Position numbers and translations under genes: made by a program. The notes under the pieces are model-generated. The model saw only the letters and a program-made list of their open reading frames with translations. It did not search any database and was not told where the DNA came from. From Aculops lycopersici (Eukaryota; Arthropoda; Arachnida; Trombidiformes; Eriophyidae), in the NCBI GenBank assembly GCA_015350385.1, contig WNKI01000001.1, positions 11,116,573 through 11,180,572 of the forward strand: a stretch of 64,000 bases of DNA, given 5' to 3'. Positions 26,207-35,155 of this stretch are shown here, piece after piece (the stretch's first letter is position 1; each line of letters begins with the position of its first letter).

Positions 26207-26839
26207 TCAATTATTGCTCAGGTAGCTAACAATTGGCTCAACTTTGTGGACATGTGTCGAGAATCCTCTCAGTTGTACGTGTTGCCCATTGTTTATCAAT
26301 CTGGCATTTGTGTCGCTCCACTCGCTATTAGGTAGCTCGACATCTTTATCGGTATATAAGAGAATATCAAACGAATGAGATCCCTCTAGGGTTGGCAGGA
26401 AGGTAACACTGGCGGTGATTTGGCGTATAACTCCTCTGATTCCCTCTTGGATTTCCTTTAAAACTTTCCTATCAATTTGGCCCATATCCTCCTCGCTCAT
26501 TGTAACATCTCCAGAGGTTCGTTCAAGATCAACATCGAATTGCCACCTCTCAACGGGCTCCTTGGTGTCTAATTTTAGGATAACAATAACTATTTTGTGG
26601 ACATTCTTGGTTTCGAGAAACTTTCTCATTTGGTTCAATATGATATCTAGGTACTTTTTCAAAGCTGCATTTGTGGTCATCAATAGAGGAAGTCCGTATT
26701 TTTCTCGCTGTATGAAAGAGTCCGATGGGTAAAGTCCTCTTTGGTATAATATACTATTTATGCCATAGTTGAAGAACTCGATGACAATATCAATACTGCC
26801 CTTCAACTGCACCGGCGACTTGTTGGTTCGATTGGCCAT
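26207..26839 (-). CDS. mad2: MAD2 spindle checkpoint protein (HORMA domain)
   Basis: The protein has 210 residues; human MAD2L1 has 205. The HORMA fold spans nearly all of it. Diagnostic stretches are EFFNYGINSILYQRG near residues 21-35, ERWQFDVD, and IRQITASVTFLPTLEGSHSFD near the C-terminal safety belt, ending in VHKVEPIVSYL. MAD2 binds MAD1 at unattached kinetochores and sequesters CDC20 in the mitotic checkpoint complex, which inhibits the anaphase-promoting complex. The start at 26839 gives the usual N-terminus; the frame is open a little further upstream but only with a GTG. It is a single exon, unlike most animal MAD2 genes. It is divergent from the URB1-like gene, 411 bases away. Confidence 0.96.
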   Translation of the reverse strand: MANRTNKSPVQLKGSIDIVIEFFNYGINSILYQRGLYPSDSFIQREKYGLPLLMTTNAALKKYLDIILNQMRKFLETKNVHKIVIVILKLDTKEPVERWQFDVDLERTSGDVTMSEEDMGQIDRKVLKEIQEGIRGVIRQITASVTFLPTLEGSHSFDILLYTDKDVELPNSEWSDTNARLINNGQHVQLRGFSTHVHKVEPIVSYLSNN

Positions 26840-27250
26840 AATTGTGACTCGCACTATTTGATCCTTTTCGGCTGAACAACTTTAATTGTCTTAAATAAGC
26901 ATGAAAAATATATGGAATTGATAATAAGATCAAATAGTCCAATAATAACATTTAGATCCTGGATGGTCACTAACCTAAAACTGAAGGAAGCACCAGACTT
27001 TGTAACCGGGCTTCAGCGAGAACGTGCCCGAGTTCAACTTCCCTCTCTTCGCTCATTCCATTTGCATACAGAGATTGAATCGTTCGCGCTCTGTGTGTGG
27101 TGTTGACATGGATCACTTTTCTCCAAACACACGTGTCTGTGTTTTTCTGCCGGTACGACATGCGCTTCGTCAACCTTACTCTCTATAATTATATAACACA
27201 TGTATCCAGTTAGCTTAAGGCTTTGATAGATTAACTATATTAAAATAACC
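26840..27250. promoter_or_regulatory. divergent intergenic region between MAD2 and URB1-like genes
   Basis: These 411 bases separate two head-to-head genes and probably hold both promoters. The sequence is AT-rich near the plus-strand start. No specific factor site is claimed. Confidence 0.5.
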
Positions 27251-28576
27251 ATGGAGTCCGATTACAGGTTCACCATGTCCCCAGAGGATCAGGAGAAATT
27301 TATCAATATTTGCAGAACTTCCAAGTACGGCGAATTACTGCGTACCATCAAGTCGGACTTGGAATCTCAAGATAAGCAAGTGAATTTTAAAGAGCAATCA
27401 AGTAGCAAGTTTGTTCTGTCTCGGATAGACATCAAAATCATGAAGAAAACCTGCCTAGCCTTTCCAATTGACTTACCTCTGAATGATAGGAACATTTACA
27501 CAACTCCGAAGAGTCGATCAACTTTACTTCCACCACCTGAAGAGATATATGATGTGAGGTTTATAATGCCCCTCATATATCACTCAGTGTCGCCGAGTCT
27601 ATTCGTAGACTGTCGAGATTTTATTGCAAAGAGATGTCTCGCCTTGACACTGGTCGGATTGGCTAGCGAAGATTTGCAAATGCGAGCTCTGTGTTATAGC
27701 ATTCTAGAGAGATATTATGAACACCTGTTAGGCGCTCTTTTGATAGACAAGAAGCTTTGGCTTAACCTACTAGACATTATCAAGAATAGTATTCCAGCAC
27801 CTAATGCAAGACTAAGATTTGTTTTCACCACGTTCATCGCGAGACTCATTGATATTCTGCTACATCCAAGCGATAAAATGTACGAACTAGTGAAGGAGTT
27901 TCTGGCTGGCCGACCAACATTGCAAATTGATACTATTGAAATCTACGACGACTTACTTCTTTGTTCTGATGTCGATATGTATGACAACAATCTAAGATGG
28001 CTAGTAACTCTATTCAGAGATGGTGTGCAATCTCAACAGGACCTCAAGGTTTTGATCGATCTCAATGTGATACCTCAATTAATGTGTTTATACAATTCAG
28101 AACTAAGATTTGCACGAGCCAACGAGGCGATATGTTCTGTATTGATCAATGTTGCAACTGTTAATAAGGGATCTATTATGTTGGTATCAGACTACTCCTT
28201 CCTTCCATGGTTGCATCAAGTTATCTTAATGCACATCAATCAACCGCTACAAGAGCTAAAAGCCGATGTCAAATCAGAATCTCTCGCTGACATAACCAAG
28301 GGTATCGCCTCATTAATTTTTGCCCTAGTAGACAATCTCTTACGTAATACGGTAAGCGATGAATTGCCTCTTCCTAGACTATTCGAGCTGATCAACGTTT
28401 TCATAGAACTGCATGACTTGGTGATCAAATCTAAGAACAAATCCATACTAGGATACTATTTAAATTATGTAAAGAAAGTAGCCAAAGCGACGAGGAAAGA
28501 CAATAGGATCCCGGACCAACTAGCTGGCCACCTGTTGGAACTAATAAGGGCCAAAATGCCATATCTGGCATCGTAA
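27251..28576 (+). CDS. URB1 (Npa1) C-terminal domain protein
   Basis: The protein has 441 residues and resembles only the C-terminal domain of URB1/NPA1 (NopRA1 domain). The family signature lies near residues 115-165: a VDCRDFIAKRCLALTLVGLAS stretch followed by RALCYSILERYYEHL. Helical repeats continue through FIARLIDILLHPSDKMYELVKEFL. In other animals URB1 is a nucleolar protein of about 2,000 residues needed for early 60S ribosome assembly and snoRNP steps. Here the large N-terminal part is absent: the frame begins with its own ATG (CCATGG context) and MAD2 lies immediately upstream on the other strand. It may be a split gene, a retrocopy or a reduced ortholog. The stop codon overlaps an AATAAA hexamer (28575-28580). 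A single exon. Confidence 0.75.
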   Translation: MESDYRFTMSPEDQEKFINICRTSKYGELLRTIKSDLESQDKQVNFKEQSSSKFVLSRIDIKIMKKTCLAFPIDLPLNDRNIYTTPKSRSTLLPPPEEIYDVRFIMPLIYHSVSPSLFVDCRDFIAKRCLALTLVGLASEDLQMRALCYSILERYYEHLLGALLIDKKLWLNLLDIIKNSIPAPNARLRFVFTTFIARLIDILLHPSDKMYELVKEFLAGRPTLQIDTIEIYDDLLLCSDVDMYDNNLRWLVTLFRDGVQSQQDLKVLIDLNVIPQLMCLYNSELRFARANEAICSVLINVATVNKGSIMLVSDYSFLPWLHQVILMHINQPLQELKADVKSESLADITKGIASLIFALVDNLLRNTVSDELPLPRLFELINVFIELHDLVIKSKNKSILGYYLNYVKKVAKATRKDNRIPDQLAGHLLELIRAKMPYLAS

Positions 28577-28769
28577 TAAAATAACTCCTGGTTGTAGATT
28601 TGTTTTTCTAGCTAATTTGGGATCGCCGAGCCCATTCATGAGGTCATTCCATGAATGGCCAATTCCATTCCCCCTTACAGAAGAACAGCCTTGGTGCTGT
28701 TGTCGCTGCTTCCGACATAAATAGAGGACGAGAAACGAACTAACGCAAATAAGGCGTTTTATTATTCGA

Positions 28770-29537
28770 TTAAGAAAGGTAAATAATCAACAGGATAACA
28801 AACATGATAATGAAGAATATCATGGCCAAATAAAACTTCTTGCGCCTGCTCCGGTCTTGATAATCGCGAGCTCGCGCGATCTCCTGCGCACCCCTAGTGA
28901 CTTCCTCGGTTGCTCGGAATATACTCGACTCGATCGAGTCCACTGTCTCACCTTGATTGTGTATTATAGTTGCAAGATCCTTGAAAATGTGGTTAACCTC
29001 AACAATATCCGACTCCAACTTTCTCACGGACTCCTCCCTTTCCCTGAGCTCATCGACATTTAGATCGGATTGCTGTAGCGTGGCTTGTTGTTGCGGCCGA
29101 CCCTCGGAACCGGCCGAGGAATCGGTTTGCGGTGCGAGATCTATTAATACCGATGAATTGTCGCCACTTGTGGCGCCCCCACGCTGACCGGATCTTGGAA
29201 TTGTTGGCTCGACAGCCTTGAGAGCTCTCTGAACAACTTGAAAATTTTTCAACGCTTCCGAGAAATCATTTGTAAGCCTATCACGCATGAAAGTCCTTTG
29301 TCGGCGTTCCGAGGGATTCGCTGGATGTGGGAGTTGAGTTAGATCCTTGATGAGAGAGTTTGTATCTCTAGCCAATAGGTTAGTTGTATGTTGTAGTTTT
29401 AACAATTCGGTTTGGTTGCTCGGCTGGTTGACCAGCCTTTGCATTGTGTAAACATTCTTGGTTAGTAGCTCAATGTTAGCCCCAATTTGTGTGCTAAGCT
29501 GAGAGAACTCAGCATCTGTTGGATTTTGATAGCTCAT
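28770..29537 (-). CDS. syntaxin-7/Pep12-type Qa-SNARE
   Basis: The protein has 255 residues; human syntaxin-7 has 261. It starts at MSYQNPTDAEF; an upstream TTG is not used. An N-terminal Habc bundle spans residues 8-105. A Ser/Gly-rich linker follows, then a SNARE helix at 166-227 whose central glutamine is Q195, within HNQGETVDSIE. A basic patch and a C-terminal membrane anchor occupy 232-254, with almost no lumenal tail. Syntaxin-7 and -12/13 act in endosome-endosome and late endosome-lysosome fusion; insects have a single such gene (Syx7/avalanche). An AATAAA on the minus strand (28763-28758) lies seven bases after the stop, implying a very short 3' UTR. A single exon. Confidence 0.93.
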   Translation of the reverse strand: MSYQNPTDAEFSQLSTQIGANIELLTKNVYTMQRLVNQPSNQTELLKLQHTTNLLARDTNSLIKDLTQLPHPANPSERRQRTFMRDRLTNDFSEALKNFQVVQRALKAVEPTIPRSGQRGGATSGDNSSVLIDLAPQTDSSAGSEGRPQQQATLQQSDLNVDELREREESVRKLESDIVEVNHIFKDLATIIHNQGETVDSIESSIFRATEEVTRGAQEIARARDYQDRSRRKKFYLAMIFFIIMFVILLIIYLS

Positions 29538-31385
29538 TTGAAATATTGAATGTAATGACAACAACTTATCTTGAATAACTCGCAATGAGTTTTAAGCAGT
29601 AGTGTGAGGCGAAGGTGAGTCAGGCTTCAAAGCCGAGTAATAAATTTGTGTTTTCCTCGAGTCTAGGAAGATAATAATAACCTAATAATCTAATTAGAAC
29701 AGTCCTGCTGCTACTGCTGGTTAGTGTCCTTCACTTTGGTAACAATAGAATAATTGTTGTAGTTTAGAATAAGAAGAGTCAATATGCAATAAGTACTAAT
29801 GGGTAACAAGCTGGTGGCCGATGCCGATTGGTTGTGTTGGTGGTGGAATAAATCTTATCAGGGTGACACATAGAACGTCATTTTAATGGTTTGCGTTATT
29901 GGCTTTAGTATTGAGTGTTTTTTTTTCAACACAAAAAACACATTGGCTTTCTACGGAGAAAAATGGTTCGCAGCGAATCCGCTTGGAGCGCTGGCGTCGC
30001 GCTATAGGCTCTGTTGTCTGGCAACAGAAAATTTACAAGCCCTCTTACCACAGGCTTCCCCGTCTGGATGGGTCACGAGTACAGTTTGTTGTCAGAGTGT
30101 TGAGTGTTAAGTTTGCTTGTTTCGAGGGAACAAGTCGAAGTGGTCGCTTCACTGGCGCCGCTTCTGCTGCGTCCACACGAACACAACAACAACGAGTGGA
30201 CTGGTGGTTGGCGGCAGAGATGAGTGCTGTGTTGCTGCTCTGCAGAATAAGTGGCAGCAGCGAGGATGGCGCCGTCTCTCGCTTGATCATTGGCTGCCGC
30301 ATACAACAAACGACGAGAACCAGAAAAGCGACAGAGAGACCGAGAGACAGAGAGGCAATGGCGTTTGCCCACAGTGAGTGCGATTTGTGTGTGACGCAGT
30401 CGCCTGCTTGCCTGGCGCCGCCGCGCTAGCTGCCACTGCCGCCACCGCTGCTGGCATCGAGTGCCACACAAACAGGCAGAAGCGGCGCACACAAATAACG
30501 CGGGAGTGGCGCGTTCGCAAGTTGCGAGTGGTGGGATCAGTGGAACAGCGACCAGAGTGGCAGCCGCAACAGAAGCAGCGGCGACGACGACGGACGCACA
30601 CACAATTTCTTCTGCAATTTCCCATTTCCCATTGCACTTCCACACAAATTGCCAAACGAAACGCAAAAATTGCGGCCGCAGCGGCACTGCAGTCTAATGC
30701 GAGTGGCGCTTTTTGGGCTGCAGGCTGCAGCAACGATGGCGGCAGAAGCGGCAACACAGAGGGACCAATGCGAGAGCGAGAAAATGTGTGAGTGTGTGCT
30801 TCTGCAGCGGCGGCCGCCGCCGCCACCACTGCCGCTGCCTCTCTCTGTGTGAGCGGAGATGTCCAACATCATGAAAATTTACATGAGAGAAACAACTATT
30901 TTTCCCCAATGACCACGAAACGAGACCGACAAGAGACGAGACGAAAGAGAGAATTCACTATTAAGTTTCTCGATTGAAACTACCTGTCTGCTCGACTTTT
31001 TTCCCTATTGACATAAAGCTTATCCTTAACTTTAAAACCTAGTGACCCTTTTGACAACTGACTTCTCGATATTCTCCTCGAAGTCACAGTGCTTGTTGTC
31101 TTTGTATTTAACATTGTCGCCGCCATTAAGCTGCAAACTAAACTAACTGCTACCACTACTCCCTATTGAGCTTATTATACATTGCACTAAAGTAAGAAAT
31201 TAAGTGGACACATAACAGGATATTGCAACTATTACACTAATTCATGCTAAAGACAGACACTCACTCAATATTAACTCGATTAGCTGATCTGTATTACAGA
31301 ACGATTTCTTTTGAAGCTCCACATACTGTTTTGTCACACTTGACAGAAGCGGCGGTTTAAGTATACCTTCAAATTAGGAACCGAC
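29538..31385. promoter_or_regulatory. divergent region between syntaxin-7 and Osa-like genes
   Basis: This stretch is 1.85 kb. Its central part (30000-30850) is rich in CpG, CAG, GCC and AC runs, which create several overlapping open frames of 60 to 204 codons on both strands. None shows a domain, and no frame is favoured. The character suits a CpG-rich promoter and 5' UTR for the Osa-like gene. Confidence 0.5.
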
Positions 31386-34300
31386 ATGGATTATCCGCGC
31401 TACGATAATCAGCAGCCGCCGCCCGGCTCCTGGCAACAATATCCAGGTCCACCGCCACCTCCTCAGGGGCCTCCACAACCTCAACAAACACCACAGCAAC
31501 AACAACAGCAACAACAACAACAAATGTTACAACCACAGCAATCACAACAACAACAACAACAACCACCACCACCACCACCACAAACTCAGCAACAACAATC
31601 ACAGCAGCAGCAGCAGCAGCAGCCACCGCCACCTCCTCAGGGACCGCAACAAGGTCCACCTACATCGCAACAGCAGCAACAACCACAAGCTGCATCCATG
31701 TACCCACCACCGCCACCACATCAGCAGCAAGTTTGGGGTATGCATCCTAGTGCCCATCATCCGCAATGGGTGCCTCAACACCCTGGCTACCCGCCTCCGC
31801 CGACACATCCAGGTCAGCATGCGCAAATGCACCCCCAGTCGCATCCGATGATGCAACAGCCTGGTCAGCCCCCAATGCAGGGCCCACAACATGGACATCC
31901 ACACCAGCCGCATCCACCGCATCATCCCCAGCAACCATATTATCACCAACCACATCAGCCATATTACCCACACCCACAGCATCCTCAGCAACCTTATGGT
32001 GGACACCCGCAACCACATCCCTCTCAGACGCATCCGATGATGCACCAGCCGCATCCTCAACAACCGCAGCAACCACATCCTTCTCAAGTGCAGGGTCATC
32101 CGCCATATTATCCACACCCACCGCAACATCACCATCCGCAAGCACCACATTGGTATCCACAACCCCCGCCACATAATGTCTATCCGCAACATGGGCCCCC
32201 TACAGTGGCGCAACACCCATCGCAACCACAGCATCCTAATCACCCACAACATATGATACCAAGCCACCCGCAACAGCATCCACAGCAACTACCTCACAGG
32301 CCACCTCATATGCCTCCACAATATTATCACCCTCACCCCTCCCAGCAGCCCGGGCCACCAATGCAACCACATCATCCACATCATCAACAACCTCCACCGC
32401 CCCAACCGCCACAATCGATGGTGGGACCTCATCCGCCCCAGGTGATTTCGTCGCCCCATCCACCTGGCCCGCCACCAGTTGGGCCGCCACCACCGCCACC
32501 ACCGCATCAGGTTGTCTCTATGCCCCAACAACAACCGCCGCCACCACAAATATTACCCCAACCACAACCTCAGACACTGCCAACACCACCGCCATCACAT
32601 CATAGTAGGTCACAAACGCCACAACATCCGCAACCATGTCATACGCCCACAAGACCGATTCAACAAACGCCGACTCACCCGGCTCAACCAAGTCCAGCAC
32701 CAAAGATTGAAAAGAAAGAAATAACATTCCCTAAGAATTCAGTTGAGGCCACGAAGCCGGTTGCTACAAAGAAGCGAAAAATGACAAGCAAAGATGTTAC
32801 TGATATTGAAATCTGGCGACTGTTGATGTGTCTCAAGTCTGGATTGTTGGCGGAATCCTCGTGGTCCATAGATGTGCTCAGTATTCTATTGAATGATGAT
32901 TCAACACTCATGTCATTTGGTCTCAAACAATTGCCTGGTTTCCTTGAAGCTATTTTGGAACATTTCAAGTGTTGTCTAGATGAAATTTTTGATGGTATTG
33001 TTAAAGATACAACACTGAAGCCAATGATTCACAGGCACAGTTCCTCTCTCCTTGAGAAGATGGAGACGTCAAATCAATATAATGCCCCAGTCGCCACTGT
33101 CGTCATTAAGCAAGAGAATGGAATCAAAACAAACGATCAAAACAAGAACAGCGAAGACAAGTCAACTTGCAACAAGTCTACTAAGAACAGCAACAAAGAC
33201 AACAGTATTAATACGACGAATAATAACAATACCATCAACAATAATACCATCAATGTTAATGACAACATTGGTACCAACAATCGTACGAACAACAGCAAAA
33301 CTAACACTAAGACTAATGGCAAAAAAGATGAAAATTCCAACAGAGCATCCTCGAAGAATGTGATAATTACAACAACAACCAACAAATCAGGCAAGAGACT
33401 CAATGGAATAGTTAATAATAATTCCTCAGTTATCATTCCCAAATTAGATGATCAGACTGTGATGTTTGCAACTTCTATGAATTATACATTTAGAACCCGT
33501 GATGGTAAGATAGTCAAACTGAAGAGTGAAGTCAATCATGTGCAAGATGAGCCATCATACGAATTAGAATTCAAACCTGTTGGCTACAGCCATTGGCAGG
33601 AGGGTAATGGCGAGGATACTAGCCACATACAGACTAGTTTTGAGCCAAAAAATTTCATTGAATCGTCGAGGCGATGCACGTGCCTATCGACAATACTAAG
33701 GAATCTATCATTTATACCTGGTAATGATGTTGAGATGTCTCGGCACGCTGGATTGTTGCTAGTTTTAGGCCGTCTATTATTACTCAAGCACAATGATACA
33801 ACTGTTCACATGAATGAGGCCATGGATTCAGCACCAAATGAATGGCACCTTCTAAATTCTCTACGCGAAGATACCCTAGTGATAATATCGAACATCTCAA
33901 GCTCACTGGACTTGTCACCATATAATGACAAGATTAATCTTTCACTTCTTGACGGGCTCTTACATTGGGCGTGCTGCTCATCGAGCTATGCGTTAGATCT
34001 ATTTCCTGCACCATCGATGACTGTATCACCTCAACGACTAGCTTTAGAATCATTGGCTAAATTATCGATTATTGAAGGGAATGTTGATTTGATTTTAGCC
34101 ACTCCACCCTGGACAAGGATAGAGAAATTATTCGAAGTATTAGCATCACTTTTGAATGCAAATGAAGATCAAACAATCCGTGAATTCTCATTGGTTCTTT
34201 TGTCCAATTTAACCGCAGCCGACTCGGGAATCGCCCGTAAGGTTGCACTAACTGGAAGCGCCATACCTAAGCTATTATCATTCCTGGAAACTTCTCTCAC

Positions 34301-34505
34301 TGATCCAGAAACATTCGCAACCACCTTGGATATGTTGCGGCGAGCTGCATCGACATTGAAATGTCTCTCACAGTTAGTTGACAATCATCAATTGTTCTCG
34401 CAACACCAGCAGAGGTTGCTAAATCTAGTCATGTCACCGAAGTTGGATCAAGAAGTGGTGCCCATAATTGCAGACGTGATATTTGAGATATCTCTTTCTC
34501 ATTAG
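31386..34505 (+). CDS. ARID1/Osa-type BAF250_C domain protein lacking the ARID domain
   Basis: The protein has 1,039 residues in one exon. Residues 1-440 are almost wholly Pro, Gln and His. The BAF250 C-terminal domain starts near 445 with EITFPKNSVEATKP and continues through WRLLMCLKSGLLAES, SFIPGNDVEMSRHAGLLLVLGR and NVDLILATPPW to the end. An Asn/Thr/Lys-rich insert lies at about 575-690. This domain is the armadillo-like part of ARID1A/B and fly Osa that anchors the BAF SWI/SNF chromatin remodeller. Those proteins have over 2,000 residues with a DNA-binding ARID before the C-terminal domain; here none is present and the Pro/Gln-rich region leads straight into it. It could be a reduced ortholog, a second paralog or a partial gene with distant upstream exons. 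AATAAA lies at 34527. Confidence 0.88.
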   Translation: MDYPRYDNQQPPPGSWQQYPGPPPPPQGPPQPQQTPQQQQQQQQQQMLQPQQSQQQQQQPPPPPPQTQQQQSQQQQQQQPPPPPQGPQQGPPTSQQQQQPQAASMYPPPPPHQQQVWGMHPSAHHPQWVPQHPGYPPPPTHPGQHAQMHPQSHPMMQQPGQPPMQGPQHGHPHQPHPPHHPQQPYYHQPHQPYYPHPQHPQQPYGGHPQPHPSQTHPMMHQPHPQQPQQPHPSQVQGHPPYYPHPPQHHHPQAPHWYPQPPPHNVYPQHGPPTVAQHPSQPQHPNHPQHMIPSHPQQHPQQLPHRPPHMPPQYYHPHPSQQPGPPMQPHHPHHQQPPPPQPPQSMVGPHPPQVISSPHPPGPPPVGPPPPPPPHQVVSMPQQQPPPPQILPQPQPQTLPTPPPSHHSRSQTPQHPQPCHTPTRPIQQTPTHPAQPSPAPKIEKKEITFPKNSVEATKPVATKKRKMTSKDVTDIEIWRLLMCLKSGLLAESSWSIDVLSILLNDDSTLMSFGLKQLPGFLEAILEHFKCCLDEIFDGIVKDTTLKPMIHRHSSSLLEKMETSNQYNAPVATVVIKQENGIKTNDQNKNSEDKSTCNKSTKNSNKDNSINTTNNNNTINNNTINVNDNIGTNNRTNNSKTNTKTNGKKDENSNRASSKNVIITTTTNKSGKRLNGIVNNNSSVIIPKLDDQTVMFATSMNYTFRTRDGKIVKLKSEVNHVQDEPSYELEFKPVGYSHWQEGNGEDTSHIQTSFEPKNFIESSRRCTCLSTILRNLSFIPGNDVEMSRHAGLLLVLGRLLLLKHNDTTVHMNEAMDSAPNEWHLLNSLREDTLVIISNISSSLDLSPYNDKINLSLLDGLLHWACCSSSYALDLFPAPSMTVSPQRLALESLAKLSIIEGNVDLILATPPWTRIEKLFEVLASLLNANEDQTIREFSLVLLSNLTAADSGIARKVALTGSAIPKLLSFLETSLTDPETFATTLDMLRRAASTLKCLSQLVDNHQLFSQHQQRLLNLVMSPKLDQEVVPIIADVIFEISLSH
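31480..32700 (+). repeat. CAA/CAG/CCA low-complexity coding tract
   Basis: The Pro/Gln/His-rich first half of the Osa-like protein is built from CAA, CAG, CCA, CCG and CAT codons. It is a coding low-complexity tract, and it generates long antisense frames that are shadows. Confidence 0.85.
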
Positions 34506-35155
34506 AATCATAGGAAACAAACGAAAAATAAAGACGACAAGCACACATAGGAGATGATGGTTTTGATCATCTAAATTGAAGATATTTCATTGGTGTTTCT
34601 CTGTAATCTCTCTTGTGATCATTTCGAAACTTTTAAAAATTCGATCGAGTTTTACGATCCATGACCAACAACCTAAATTACTCCACGCGAGTGCATTTCA
34701 TTAATGAAATTGAACAGAGGGTATGGCGCGTCGATGGCCAATGCAATCTGCCGTTACCATGTCCAATGAAAAATGGGTTGCCGGCCGATAACGTTGCATT
34801 GCTTCATGATTTGGCTGCTCTACTCATGTAAATTTCCGAATGGACCACAGCGCAAGTGGCTACAGTGTTTCGGCTCATGGGTGGGCGCTTCGCGCACAGG
34901 CGGTTGCTGCGCCCCTAGGTTCACGCTATCAAAGGTGCTATCGGAAGGGTGGTTGGTGGTTTTACACAGAGTAACGCATACCTCCTTCAGATTCTATCTT
35001 AAACCCATATTACATACATTTAGTTCCCTAGTATATCCTCATTATTATCACTTGAGGGCTAGTAATTTTTGTTTTTGGTTTACATCGATTTCTTGACGAG
35101 CAAAATCTCGTATCAATTCACAATCATCGATACAACTCAAAATCTCAGACTTAAA
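34506..35155 (+). other. intergenic region between Osa-like and ANTH genes
   Basis: These 650 bases separate two genes on the same strand. They contain the Osa-like polyadenylation signal (34527-34532) and presumably the ANTH gene promoter and 5' UTR. No gene is seen. Confidence 0.5.

Noticed and set aside
30073..30829. 204- and 180-codon minus-strand frames upstream of the Osa-like gene
   Set aside because: They overlap each other in different frames, show low-complexity Ala/Arg/Cys composition and have no recognisable domain.
31369..32727. Several antisense frames of 70 to 229 codons opposite the Osa-like gene
   Set aside because: They are shadows of the CAA/CCA-rich coding tract; the plus-strand frame continues into a clear BAF250_C domain.
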